A DNA stretch of 60,591 nt. Source: an uncultured Gammaproteobacteria bacterium (GTDB taxonomy: Bacteria > Pseudomonadota > Gammaproteobacteria > GCA-001735895). Below, in pieces: positions 46,920-55,814 of this stretch. A program made the position numbers and the translations under genes. The stretch is from assembly GCA_947260025.1 (NCBI GenBank), contig CAMYON010000004.1, positions 1 to 60,591 of the forward strand. The letters run 5' to 3'. Numbering within the stretch: position 1 is the first letter of the stretch; every line of letters begins with the position of its first letter. The notes beneath the pieces were generated by a model. The model searched no databases. It was not told the DNA's origin and worked only from the letters and a program-made list of their open reading frames with translations.

Positions 46920-48216
46920 AGGCGACTTCCGGAAGCAGGGGGGCTTGTTCGCTGAATTCTGGTGCGAGTCGATTGATCGCATCGGCCACGCGGCGGCCGC
47001 TAACGACGCCGTCCTCGTGAAAACCGTTGCCCAGATAGGCGCCGGCGAACCAGGTGCGATTAAGTCCGTTGAAATCGTTGATCCTCGCGGCAGCGGCCAC
47101 CGAGTCCAGTGAAAACACGGGATGACTATAGTTAAAGGTCTCGATAATCTTATCTGCTGCAATCGATTCCGTGGCGTTCAGAGTAACACAAAAGGTCGTA
47201 TCCGATTCAAGGCCCTGCAGGATGTTCATGTCGTAGGTTAGAACCGCTCGTTCCTGGTAGCGCTCGCGTAACCGGTAATTCCAGCTCGACCAGGCGACGC
47301 GACGCTGCGGCAGCAGGCTTTCATCGGTATGCAGCACCACCTCGTTCTCCTGGTACGGAATTGCGGTCAGCGCATCATGCTCGGCATGCGTTGCATCGGC
47401 CAACAGCGCGAGCGCCTGGTCGCTATGGCATCCAAAAATGACCTGGTCGTATTGCAGCGTACGCCCGTTGGCCATCACCAGCTCCACCGTATCCTGGCGC
47501 CGGCGCACCGAGGACACTCTCGCATTAAGCTGGATCGAGTCGCTGAATCCACGGGTTAGTGGCTCCAGATAACTTCTGGAGCCGCCCTTGATAACGTGCC
47601 ACTGGGGCCGATCGTTGACGCTCAGCAGGCCGTGGTTCTTGAAGAAGCGGGTGAAAAAGAGCAGCGGGAAATCGATCATGCGGTCGGTCGACGCGGACCA
47701 GATCGCACATCCCATCGGTAACAGATACTGGAACATGAAGGCCTCGCCGTAGCCGTTAGACTCGAGGTACTCCCCGAGCGTGGTCTCGGCCGATATGTGC
47801 CCACTCTCGAGATCGCGCACCGCCTCGCGGTTGAATCGCAGTATATCCCGCAGCATGCCGTGGAACGAAGGGCGCAGCAGGTTGCGGCGCTGCGCGAACA
47901 GGGTATTAAGGTTGTTACCGCCGTATTCGATACCACTATTGTCACAGCGGACGCTGAAACTCATTTCCGTCGGTTGGGTCTCGATTCCCAGTTCGTCCAG
48001 AAGCTCGATAAACATGGGGTAAGTCCAGTCATTGTAAACAATAAAGCCGGTGTCGATCGCGTACTCGCGACCCTGATGTTCGATATCGACAGTTGCGGTA
48101 TGCCCCCCGATTCGCGGTGACGATTCGTAGACGGTGATATTGTGCCCTTGCCGCAGGTAATAGGCGGCGGTCAGGCCGGATATACCGGCGCCGATGATTG
48201 CGATGTTCATTTTCAT
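46912..48216 (-). CDS. FAD-dependent amine-oxidase-like protein (COG2907)
   Basis: 434 residues from the ATG at 48216, preceded by GGGGAG and overlapping the SDR stop (ATGA). The FAD motif NIAIIGAGISGLTAAYYLRQ is at residues 4-23, followed by VYESSPRIGGHTATVDI; the C-terminal FAD contact is TWFAGAYLGNGFHEDGVVSG. Sits in the conserved NTF2-SDR-FAD-DUF1365-Cfa order. A desaturase or dehydrogenase acting on acyl chains is plausible but unproven. Confidence 0.9.
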   Translation of the reverse strand: MKMNIAIIGAGISGLTAAYYLRQGHNITVYESSPRIGGHTATVDIEHQGREYAIDTGFIVYNDWTYPMFIELLDELGIETQPTEMSFSVRCDNSGIEYGGNNLNTLFAQRRNLLRPSFHGMLRDILRFNREAVRDLESGHISAETTLGEYLESNGYGEAFMFQYLLPMGCAIWSASTDRMIDFPLLFFTRFFKNHGLLSVNDRPQWHVIKGGSRSYLEPLTRGFSDSIQLNARVSSVRRRQDTVELVMANGRTLQYDQVIFGCHSDQALALLADATHAEHDALTAIPYQENEVVLHTDESLLPQRRVAWSSWNYRLRERYQERAVLTYDMNILQGLESDTTFCVTLNATESIAADKIIETFNYSHPVFSLDSVAAAARINDFNGLNRTWFAGAYLGNGFHEDGVVSGRRVADAINRLAPEFSEQAPLLPEVACA

Positions 48217-48998
48217 GCTCCCCTTTTTGATTCGGTCGCAGATTCTTCTGTTTTTGGCGCCATCATCTTCTGCCAGGTGCGCGGCATCAGCTTCGACAGC
48301 CAGAGCATTGCCGACAGTCGCAGCGGAAAGCTGTAGCTCCATGGCCTCGATTCGATATTTTTGACGATACGCTTCACCGCCTCGTCGACATCCATCAGGA
48401 ACGGCATTTCAAAGTCATTCTTGCGGGTCAGCGGCGTATCGACGAAGCCCGGATTGACAACGCTTACATCGATGCCCTCGCTCGCCAGGTCGATGCGCAG
48501 GCTCTCGAAAAAGTATTGCATTGCGGCCTTGGACGCTCCGTAGGCCTCTGACCGCGGAAACGGCGCGGCGGTGACCTGCGAAGCCACGGCGACGATGTGA
48601 GGCCGATGGGTGGTCGCCTGGCGCAACAATGGCAGCGCCATCTCGACGCAGTTGACGGTGCCGAAGAAGTTGATTTCCATAACGCGGCGAACCGCCGCCC
48701 AGTCGGGGTCGGGAAAATCGAGATACTCGCAGTTGCCGGCGTTGAGTATCACCTGGTCGAGATGCGGCGATACTTCGAGAATACGTTTTGCCGCCACCTC
48801 GAGTGCGGCCTCGTCGGTAATGTCACAGGCCACAGCAACGATGTTCGAATCGAGTTCCGCGAGCTGATCGAGCGCTTCCCGGTTGCGGGCGGAGGCGATC
48901 ACCCGGTTACCGTTGGCGGCCAGCGCCAACGCCAGGCTGCGGCCGAGGCCGCTGCTGGCACCGGTTACCCAGATTACTTTCTTTGCCTTGGCGTTCAT
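48213..48998 (-). CDS. Short-chain dehydrogenase/reductase
   Basis: The 261-residue protein has the cofactor motif VIWVTGASSGLGRSLALALA at residues 8-27, ILNAGN for the NAG motif, and the YxxxK catalytic pair in SEAYGASKAAMQYF at about residue 150. The C-terminus is basic. Substrate unknown. Second gene of the sigma-linked operon, four bases after the NTF2-like gene. Confidence 0.92.
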   Translation of the reverse strand: MNAKAKKVIWVTGASSGLGRSLALALAANGNRVIASARNREALDQLAELDSNIVAVACDITDEAALEVAAKRILEVSPHLDQVILNAGNCEYLDFPDPDWAAVRRVMEINFFGTVNCVEMALPLLRQATTHRPHIVAVASQVTAAPFPRSEAYGASKAAMQYFFESLRIDLASEGIDVSVVNPGFVDTPLTRKNDFEMPFLMDVDEAVKRIVKNIESRPWSYSFPLRLSAMLWLSKLMPRTWQKMMAPKTEESATESKRGA

Positions 48999-49002
48999 AT
49001 TA

Positions 49003-49431
49003 TTAGCTCACCAATCTTAGTTTGAGCCAGCGAGTGACGTTACCCAGCAGCGGCAACTGTTCGTACAACATCGCGCCCATGTCGTAAAAATCTTCGTGGA
49101 ACTCGATCTTTTCGCCAATCTTGAGGTGGCTGACACCGCGGACGCTGATCAGCCGGTTACCCAGTTTCGGGTGTTTGAAATGCATCATCCACTTAATGTA
49201 GGCGGCATCTTCGGTGACCAGTTCGTCCAGGTACTCGAAACGGCAGTCGCTCAGATCGGCACACATCGAGGTGAAATAATCCTCGAGCTCGACCAGGCCC
49301 CTGATTTCATGCACCGGGTCCTTAAACACGATGCTCTGATCGTACAGGTCCCGCAGTTTGCTGAGGTCGGACGCGTGCAGGAGTTTGAAGTAATCCTTGA
49401 AACGCTCTATCAATGGAGTGTCGGTTTTCAT
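49003..49431 (-). CDS. NTF2/SnoaL-like protein
   Basis: The 142-residue protein fits the cone-shaped NTF2 fold: LIERFKDYFKLLHASDLSKL, VFKDPVHEIRGLVELEDYF and IEFHEDFYDMGAMLYEQLPL. No catalytic motif can be assigned. It is the first gene after the minus-strand TGATCC promoter and opens the eight-gene operon. Confidence 0.85.
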   Translation of the reverse strand: MKTDTPLIERFKDYFKLLHASDLSKLRDLYDQSIVFKDPVHEIRGLVELEDYFTSMCADLSDCRFEYLDELVTEDAAYIKWMMHFKHPKLGNRLISVRGVSHLKIGEKIEFHEDFYDMGAMLYEQLPLLGNVTRWLKLRLVS

Positions 49432-49472
49432 TCGGGGTGTTCGCTCTCGTTTAGCTTACGGTTAGTGTGGTT

Positions 49473-49502
49473 TCTATACGGCCTGTATTTTGTTTTGGAT
49501 CA
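49473..49502 (-). promoter_or_regulatory. ECF-type promoter of the NTF2-SDR-cfa operon
   Basis: Minus strand: TGATCC (49497-49502), 18-bp spacer, TATAGA (49473-49478). The start would fall about 40 bp before the NTF2-like ATG. TGATCC is, from memory, the -35 element of RpoE-ChrR promoters in Rhodobacter. Confidence 0.75.
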
Positions 49503-49505
49503 CGG

Positions 49506-49535
49506 TGATCCAGATCTGTCGGCGCCCCGTATTCA
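49506..49535 (+). promoter_or_regulatory. ECF-type promoter of the sigma-chrR-photolyase operon
   Basis: Plus strand: TGATCC (49506-49511), 18-bp spacer, TATTCA (49530-49535), 30 bp before the sigma-factor ATG. Its -35 and that of the opposite promoter form the palindrome GGATCA-CGG-TGATCC, so the sigma factor would drive its own gene and the divergent operon. Confidence 0.75.
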
Positions 49536-49564
49536 TCGTCACAACCAAAAGGCGAGCCTGTATA

Positions 49565-50152
49565 ATGTCGAGCATGACCAAACGATCCACTCCGAGCGAC
49601 AAGCTTGCAGCACTGAGCGCCTGCATGGCGCGCGTGGCCGAAGATCGGGATAAATCGGCATTCGCCAAGCTGTTCGATCACTACGCACCACAAATCCGCT
49701 CCTACAGCCTGGCGCGCGAGCCAGGGTCCGATCTCGTGGCCGATGAACTGGTCCAAGAGGTTATGACCCGGGTCTGGTTGAAAGCGTCAAGTTACAATCC
49801 AAGCCTCGCTAATCTTAACACCTGGATCTTCACCCTGGCTCGTAATTGTCGCATCGACTACCTGCGCCGCAACAGCCGCTACGCTACTGAAATCGATCCG
49901 ACCGATATGTTCAACGAGATGGAAGACGAGGGTCCCGATCCGTTCCAGCTGGCCCAACAAAGCCGGGTGGAGGAAAGTATCAAAGAGGGCCTGAAGCAAC
50001 TGCCGCGTGAGCAATCCGAAATCTTAACCAAAGTTTATCTGGAGGGGAAAAGTCATCAACAAGCCAGCGACGAGCTTAAGCTGCCGTTGGGCACCGTTAA
50101 ATCGCGTGTTCGACTGGCACTCAAGAAACTCGAAGTACTGGTCGTGAGGTAA
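49565..50152 (+). CDS. rpoE: ECF sigma factor, RpoE/ChrR-associated group
   Basis: 195 residues from the ATG at 49565 (MSSMTKRSTPSDKLAAL); the upstream frame runs through the promoter and is excluded. Region 2 has FAKLFDHYAPQIRSYSLA, DELVQEVMTRVW and TWIFTLARNCRIDYLRR; region 4 has LPREQSEILTKVYLEGKSHQ and LPLGTVKSRVRLALKKL. With the ChrR-like gene two bases on, it should direct the singlet-oxygen/light response. Confidence 0.92.
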   Translation: MSSMTKRSTPSDKLAALSACMARVAEDRDKSAFAKLFDHYAPQIRSYSLAREPGSDLVADELVQEVMTRVWLKASSYNPSLANLNTWIFTLARNCRIDYLRRNSRYATEIDPTDMFNEMEDEGPDPFQLAQQSRVEESIKEGLKQLPREQSEILTKVYLEGKSHQQASDELKLPLGTVKSRVRLALKKLEVLVVR

Positions 50153-50154
50153 CC

Positions 50155-50820
50155 ATGAGCAAATCAACCACCCATCCCTATGAAGAATTACTGGCCGCCT
50201 ACTCCGCGGGCAGCCTGCCGTTAAGCCAGGCTTTGTGCATATCGGCTCACCTAGAGCATTGCGAGCCCTGTGCGCAGAAGCTGGCACGCCTGAACCGCGT
50301 TGGCAGCGAACTGATGCAGCAGTTGAAACCGTCAGGCGCGTCAGTCGAGCTGAAAAATCGACTGCTTGACAGCCTCGATTCGCTGACGGTCGACGATATT
50401 TCGGAGCAGCATCAGGTCAGCACCGATCCGTCGGTACCGCGCTGCCTGCATCAATTTATCGACGGCGGCTACGACGATTTACCGTGGAAACGCGTATCCT
50501 CCGATATTCAGAGCGTCGAACTATGTCGTGACAACAACGGCGCCAAGGTCGAATTGTTGAAGATCAAGCCCGGCGGGTCGGCTACCACCCACACCCATCT
50601 CGGCGACGAGTATACCGTCATCCTCGAGGGCAGTTTTTCCGATGAGGCGGGGGTATACCGCGAAGGAGACTTCATGGTCAGGGGCAAAGACGACCAGCAC
50701 ACCCCGGTGGCTACCCAGGACCGCGATTGCATCTGTCTCGCGGTAACCGAGGGTCCGGTCCAGTTTACCGGTCTGTTCAGCCGAATGCTGAATCCGCTGA
50801 TTCGGCGCGACTATGCCTGA
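50155..50820 (+). CDS. chrR: ChrR-type zinc/cupin anti-sigma factor
   Basis: The 221-residue protein has an N-terminal zinc anti-sigma domain (about 1-80) with HPYEELLAAYSAGSLPLSQA and the HxxxCxxC-type motif in SAHLEHCEPCAQ. A C-terminal cupin (about 115-205) has GSATTHTHLGDEYTVILEGS and EGDFMVRGKDDQHTP with His/Glu ligands. In Rhodobacter ChrR holds RpoE inactive until singlet oxygen appears. The organisation and spacing here are the same. Confidence 0.93.
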   Translation: MSKSTTHPYEELLAAYSAGSLPLSQALCISAHLEHCEPCAQKLARLNRVGSELMQQLKPSGASVELKNRLLDSLDSLTVDDISEQHQVSTDPSVPRCLHQFIDGGYDDLPWKRVSSDIQSVELCRDNNGAKVELLKIKPGGSATTHTHLGDEYTVILEGSFSDEAGVYREGDFMVRGKDDQHTPVATQDRDCICLAVTEGPVQFTGLFSRMLNPLIRRDYA

Positions 50821-50849
50821 TCTGCGAAACCCAGCAGGTTCCTGTCCAC

Positions 50850-51809
50850 ATGGTCGGAACTAGCGCGACGGAAAAGATACTGGTCGGGGTCAGCAGCTGC
50901 CTGATTGGAGAGAAGGTGCGCTTCGATGGTGGCCACAAGCAGAATCGCTACCTTCTCGACACTCTCGGACAATACTTCGGGTTTCGGCCCTTCTGTCCTG
51001 AAATGGCGATCGGCCTCGGGGTGCCGCGTGAAACCATTCGGCTGGTCGACCTCGACGGCCGCACCCAGGCCGTAGGCAACAAGAACGCTGATTTGAATGT
51101 CACCGACGCGCTCATCCAGAGCGCGCATGACCAACATGACTGGCATCAGCAAATTTATGGTTATATCGTCAAGAAGGATTCGCCCAGTTGCGGCATGGAG
51201 CGGGTCAGGCTTTACCAGGGCGATCTACCTCAACGTATTGGCGTCGGCCTGTATACCGAGACCATGATGCGCAATTTTCCACAGTTGCCGGTCGAGGAAG
51301 AAGGCCGACTAGGCGACCCGGTTTTACGCGAAAGCTTCGTCAAGCGGGTTTTTATTTACAAGCGCTGGCGCGATATGGTCGAAGGCGGTCTCGACTGGGC
51401 GGCGCTGACCGATTTTCACGCGCGCCACAAGCTCATACTTTACAGTCATGACCAGGATCTCGGACGTAAGCTAGGCCGTGAGCTTTCGGCGGCACACGAT
51501 CACCCGGTGGCCGACTATGCGCAGGTCTACCTGTCCCAGCTGATGGCAATCCTGAAGATTTACGCGAAAAGATCGAACCACGTCAACGTGCTCGAGCACA
51601 TTCGCGGCTACCTGAAGCGCGACCTCGATAAAAGCGATAAACAGGAATTGACCGAAACCATCGAAAAATACCGCCTGGGCCTGCTGCCGCTGATCGTCCC
51701 GATTACGCTGTTGCGCCATCACTTCCGCAAGAACCCGAACGACTACATCGAGCGTTCTTACTACATGCAGCCGCATCCCGACGAGTTGATGCTGCTCAAT
51801 TCACTGTAA
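50850..51809 (+). CDS. DUF523-DUF1722 (YbgA-like) protein
   Basis: 319 residues from the ATG at 50850; the open frame continues upstream antiparallel to chrR's end without homology. The DUF523 half has VGVSSCLIGEKVRFDGGHKQ, FCPEMAIGLGVPRE and KKDSPSCGMERV with conserved cysteines. The DUF1722 half has FHARHKLILYSHDQDL and YFLKPHP-like YYMQPHPDELML. Enzymatic function unknown. It sits between chrR and a photolyase, a repeated neighbourhood in gammaproteobacteria. Confidence 0.88.
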   Translation: MVGTSATEKILVGVSSCLIGEKVRFDGGHKQNRYLLDTLGQYFGFRPFCPEMAIGLGVPRETIRLVDLDGRTQAVGNKNADLNVTDALIQSAHDQHDWHQQIYGYIVKKDSPSCGMERVRLYQGDLPQRIGVGLYTETMMRNFPQLPVEEEGRLGDPVLRESFVKRVFIYKRWRDMVEGGLDWAALTDFHARHKLILYSHDQDLGRKLGRELSAAHDHPVADYAQVYLSQLMAILKIYAKRSNHVNVLEHIRGYLKRDLDKSDKQELTETIEKYRLGLLPLIVPITLLRHHFRKNPNDYIERSYYMQPHPDELMLLNSL

Positions 51810-51835
51810 CCGTCGCGAACCTCCGGAATTCAACC

Positions 51836-53263
51836 TTGAGCAAAGAACGCCTAACCCTGGTCTGGTTTCGTCAGGATCTGCGACTGGCCGACAATCCGGC
51901 GCTGAGCGCCGCCGCCGCGGCTGGCCAGGTGTTGCCGATTTATATACTCGACGACGTCAACGCCGGCGACTGGAAGATGGGGTCCGCCAGCCGCGTCTGG
52001 TTAAACGATTCGCTGCGGGCGCTGGATCGGTCGCTCGAGGACAGGCTGCAATTATTTCGCGGTGATGCCCGGACAATCATTACAAGGCTGGTCGAATCTT
52101 TACCGATCGACGCAGTTTACTGGAATCGCTGCTATGAACCCTGGCGCATCGAGCGCGATGCGCAAATCAAATCCGCGCTGGCGGATCGGGATATCGAGGT
52201 CGAGAGTTACAATGCCAGCCTGCTGTGGGAGCCCTGGACTGTGAGCAAGGGCGACGGTACCCCCTACCGTGTTTTCACGCCCTACTACCGCAAGGGTTGC
52301 CTGTCCCTGCCGGCGCCGCGTCAGCCTCTGGATCGGCCGCGCGAGCTGCGCGTTGTCGAGCCCGGGTCCGTGAACGGCGTATCGCTGGCGGCCCTGGATC
52401 TGCTGCCGGCACAGGACTGGCATCGCAGCATGTTGAAACACTGGAAAATCGGGGAACAGGCGGCACAGCGCAGTCTCGAATCGTTTTGCGCCGACGCGCT
52501 CGAAGTCTATCGGGAAGGCCGCGACTTTCCGGCACAAACCACGACTTCGAGGCTGTCTCCTCATTTACACTTCGGTGAACTTTCGCCGCAGCAAGCCTGG
52601 CATCGTATCGACAACGCCGCGATGCACGTCGAAGGCGATGGCCCGGGTCATTTTATGCGCGAACTGGCATGGCGTGAATTCTCCTACTACCTGCTGTATC
52701 ACTTCCCGCATTTACCCGAGCGCAACTTTAATCCCAAGTTCGACGGCTTTCAGTGGCTGGCCGACAACCAGGACCTGAAAGCCTGGCAGCGCGGCAACAC
52801 CGGATTCCCCATCGTCGATGCGGGCATGCGCGAGCTCTGGCAAACCGGCTATATGCATAACCGCGTCAGAATGATTGTCGCGTCTTTTTTGATCAAGAAT
52901 ATGCTGATTCACTGGCGCACCGGCGCCGACTGGTTCTGGGATTGCCTGGTGGACGCTGACCTGGCCAGCAACAGCGCGAGCTGGCAGTGGTGCGCCGGTT
53001 CCGGGGCCGATGCCGCACCCTACTTCCGGATTTTCAACCCGGTGCTGCAAAGTGAAAAATTCGATCCGCAGGGCGAGTACCTGCTGCGCTATTGCCCGGA
53101 GCTTGCCGGGTTACCGCTGCGCTATCGCCACAAGCCCTGGGAAGCGTCACCGGAGGTTTTAAAGACAGCCGGGCTAAGGCTTGGCGTTGACTATCCGCAA
53201 CCCATCCTGGATTTGAAGACAACGCGCGAGCGCGCGCTGGCTCGCTTCAAGGCACTGGCCTGA
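51836..53263 (+). CDS. phrB: Deoxyribodipyrimidine photolyase
   Basis: 475 residues from a TTG preceded by a GGA. Class I CPD photolyase: LTLVWFRQDLRLADNPALSA at the N-terminus (antenna domain) and FPIVDAGMRELWQTGYMHNR, FWDCLVDADLASNSASWQW and GADAAPYFRIFNPVLQSEKF in the FAD domain. Uses blue light to split cyclobutane dimers. Last gene of the sigma-chrR arm, consistent with light-stress control. Confidence 0.95.
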   Translation: MSKERLTLVWFRQDLRLADNPALSAAAAAGQVLPIYILDDVNAGDWKMGSASRVWLNDSLRALDRSLEDRLQLFRGDARTIITRLVESLPIDAVYWNRCYEPWRIERDAQIKSALADRDIEVESYNASLLWEPWTVSKGDGTPYRVFTPYYRKGCLSLPAPRQPLDRPRELRVVEPGSVNGVSLAALDLLPAQDWHRSMLKHWKIGEQAAQRSLESFCADALEVYREGRDFPAQTTTSRLSPHLHFGELSPQQAWHRIDNAAMHVEGDGPGHFMRELAWREFSYYLLYHFPHLPERNFNPKFDGFQWLADNQDLKAWQRGNTGFPIVDAGMRELWQTGYMHNRVRMIVASFLIKNMLIHWRTGADWFWDCLVDADLASNSASWQWCAGSGADAAPYFRIFNPVLQSEKFDPQGEYLLRYCPELAGLPLRYRHKPWEASPEVLKTAGLRLGVDYPQPILDLKTTRERALARFKALA

Positions 53264-53279
53264 GCGTAACTTAAAGCGT

Positions 53280-55814
53280 TCAGGCCGCTTCCATCTCCTT
53301 GATATGTTCCTGGCAGCGTTTCATCGCTGTCGCCATCTGCTTGCCGCTCGCGTAGCGAGCCTGCGCCTCCTTTTGCAGCGCCTTGTTGACGACGTTATTG
53401 ACACAGTTCGGCAGATCGGAGCGATAGCGCCGAATATCCGGGTGTTTCTCGTTGGTGATGTTGTACATCAGGTTGGCGATGGAGTCGCCCTGAAACGGTA
53501 GCTCTCCGCTCAGCATCTGGTACATCGTCACGCCCAGCGAGAACAGGTCGGCTCGCCCGTCGACCTTCTTGCCCGCAAGCTGCTCGGGAGACATATAGTA
53601 GGGACTTCCAAGCACGGTGCCGGTCTTGGTTTTACTGGCATCGGTCAGGCAGGCAACCCCGAAATCGGTAATCTTGGCAACGCGTTTGGGTTTGTCATAA
53701 ATAATGTTGGCCGGTTTGATATCGCGATGCACCACGTGTTGTTGATGCGCGTAATCGAGCGCCAGCGCCACGTTCGAAATTATTTCAAACACCTCGCTCA
53801 CCGGTAACAGGCTCTTCGCCGTGCTGTAGGCGGTTAAATCCTTGCCCTTGAGGTAGTCCATCGCGATGTAGGCGAGATCCTGCTCGTCGCCGACGTCGTA
53901 CACGGTAACGATGTTGGGATGGTCGAGGCGTCCGGCGGCTTCGGCTTCGCGAAAAAACCGGGTACGCACTTCATCGCGCATGTCTTCTTCGAATTCGTCC
54001 GACAGCATCATGGTCTTGATCGCCACAGTGCGGCCGATCTTGTCGTCGTGCCCGAGGTACACCATACCCATCGCGCCGCGGCCGATCTCGGCGTCAATCT
54101 GGTAACGGCCGAGCTTCGGCTTCTGAATTCCTTCCTTGCTGGAAATCAGCGTCGGACCGGGGCCGCTGGTATCCCGGCCGGCCAGTACCACAGTATTGGA
54201 GGCCTGCTCGTTCTGCTGGATACGGTCTTCGACATCGTTGTACTTGGCATCGTTAAGGTGAATGAGTTTGAACACCGACGCCGCTTTGTTGAACTGTCGT
54301 TTGCGCTCGTAATCAAGACCGAGGTTGTACATCTGGCTTAGTAACGATGCGTCGATCTCGCAACTGCGGAATTTTTCGAAGGCCTGGTCGAGGTTACCCT
54401 GCGCGTGCAACGATTGCCCGAGCTGGCGGTTTGCCGCCGAAAGCTCGGTCTGCACCCGGCCCAGTCGCGCATTGAAAGACTGGCGAGTACCCAGTATCAG
54501 ATGGCCAACGATGAGCATCACCACGGCCGACATCATCGGCAACCACAGCGCCTGCGAACTCATCAGCACAAAATGCGCGTTGAATATCATCAGGATCAAA
54601 AACAGGCTAAGAAAGAAAGCCGTATTGGTGCGAAAGCGACCCAATACAAACATCAGGTAAAGGCCGAGCACGACAATAATGCCGCGCAGCGCCCAGCCGG
54701 CCCATTCGGGAAGCCGATAGATATCTCCATTCAGTAGACTCGAAACCGTATGCGCGGTTGCGAGGGTCGGGGATATCGACTCTCCGGTTGGCGTCAGGCG
54801 CGGTTGCACCAGCCGTGGCGAAGTAAGGCCAACAAGAACAATCTTGTTGCGGAAAACGTTGCGATCGACGCTGCCGTCGAGCACGTCGATCAACGAGAAG
54901 ACCTTGAATGCCGGTTTACCGTTCTTGTCGCTGTAAAATCGCGGGTAAATCTTGAAATCGATGTCCGCTCCAAGATCCTTGCCGCCGAGCATCGGGCTAA
55001 TACTGGCCCTTGATTCGATATGCTGCATCGACATACCCTTGCTGCGCGTGGCTACCATCAGCGCAAACGAAGGCAGGAATTCCTGACCATACTGGACGAT
55101 CAACGGCTCGCTGTTGAAGTGCTCGGAATGGCTAAAAACGCCAATCCCGCCGACCTGCTTCGCCAGTTTCTCGATTGGTGGAAACAGCTCCCTGGCCCGG
55201 GTAACCTCGGGTGAAGGCCAACCAAGCCCGCGGTCGCTATTACCGTTAACGCTGACTTTTGGGAGCGCAAATTTCTGCATGTACCTCGGCAGCGAGGATG
55301 TAAGCCCCGGGATCGGTTCGCCAGTCGGGATATACTGCATCGACAGTACGATGCGCCCCCCGGATTTAAACGTTTTGGCCAGGTTATTGTCACCGTGCAA
55401 CGCAGACTCGGTCATGCGCAACGCTTTATTAACGCTACGGCTCAATTTTTTCTGTTTCTTCAGGATTTTGCGCAGCTCGGCCAGCGATGTCAGCCCGGCC
55501 TGGTACTGCCCGGTATCGAAAGGCATGGTAAAACCGACCACGCTCGGTTTTGTCATGGTCAGCAATTTCATACTTTCCGCCAGCACGTCGCGTGACCAAG
55601 GCCAGGCCCCCAATGCCTGCAGCGATTTGTCATCAATCGCCACGACCACGATCTTGTCGTTGGGCTCGCGCGCTGAAGAGAACTTGACGCCGAGATTATA
55701 GGCCTGGCGATCGAACCCGGAAAACAGACCGATCTCCGCGAAGATTAGAAACAGGACGGTGATGACCAGTCCTATAAACCAGTCCCGTTTTATGAGGGAT
55801 TTAAGTAGCGGCAT
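53280..55814 (-). CDS. CHASE2-TPR-serine/threonine protein kinase
   Basis: The 844-residue membrane receptor has one N-terminal membrane segment (about 14-32), an extracytoplasmic CHASE2 domain (about 35-355; VVVAIDDKSLQALGAWPWSR, KIVLVGLTS), and three more membrane segments (about 370-445). A short helical TPR-like region (about 455-535; GNLDQAFEKFRSCEID) and a kinase domain (about 572-835) follow. Kinase motifs are complete: IGRGAMGMVYLG, VAIK, VHRDIKPANIIY, DFGVA and SPEQLAG. No partner phosphatase or substrate gene is adjacent. Convergent with photolyase. Confidence 0.92.
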   Translation of the reverse strand: MPLLKSLIKRDWFIGLVITVLFLIFAEIGLFSGFDRQAYNLGVKFSSAREPNDKIVVVAIDDKSLQALGAWPWSRDVLAESMKLLTMTKPSVVGFTMPFDTGQYQAGLTSLAELRKILKKQKKLSRSVNKALRMTESALHGDNNLAKTFKSGGRIVLSMQYIPTGEPIPGLTSSLPRYMQKFALPKVSVNGNSDRGLGWPSPEVTRARELFPPIEKLAKQVGGIGVFSHSEHFNSEPLIVQYGQEFLPSFALMVATRSKGMSMQHIESRASISPMLGGKDLGADIDFKIYPRFYSDKNGKPAFKVFSLIDVLDGSVDRNVFRNKIVLVGLTSPRLVQPRLTPTGESISPTLATAHTVSSLLNGDIYRLPEWAGWALRGIIVVLGLYLMFVLGRFRTNTAFFLSLFLILMIFNAHFVLMSSQALWLPMMSAVVMLIVGHLILGTRQSFNARLGRVQTELSAANRQLGQSLHAQGNLDQAFEKFRSCEIDASLLSQMYNLGLDYERKRQFNKAASVFKLIHLNDAKYNDVEDRIQQNEQASNTVVLAGRDTSGPGPTLISSKEGIQKPKLGRYQIDAEIGRGAMGMVYLGHDDKIGRTVAIKTMMLSDEFEEDMRDEVRTRFFREAEAAGRLDHPNIVTVYDVGDEQDLAYIAMDYLKGKDLTAYSTAKSLLPVSEVFEIISNVALALDYAHQQHVVHRDIKPANIIYDKPKRVAKITDFGVACLTDASKTKTGTVLGSPYYMSPEQLAGKKVDGRADLFSLGVTMYQMLSGELPFQGDSIANLMYNITNEKHPDIRRYRSDLPNCVNNVVNKALQKEAQARYASGKQMATAMKRCQEHIKEMEAA

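Noticed and set aside
46919..47162. N-terminal extension of the DUF1365 open frame
   Set aside because: The extra 81 codons overlap the FAD gene in another frame and show no homology; the GTG at 46919 fits the family start.
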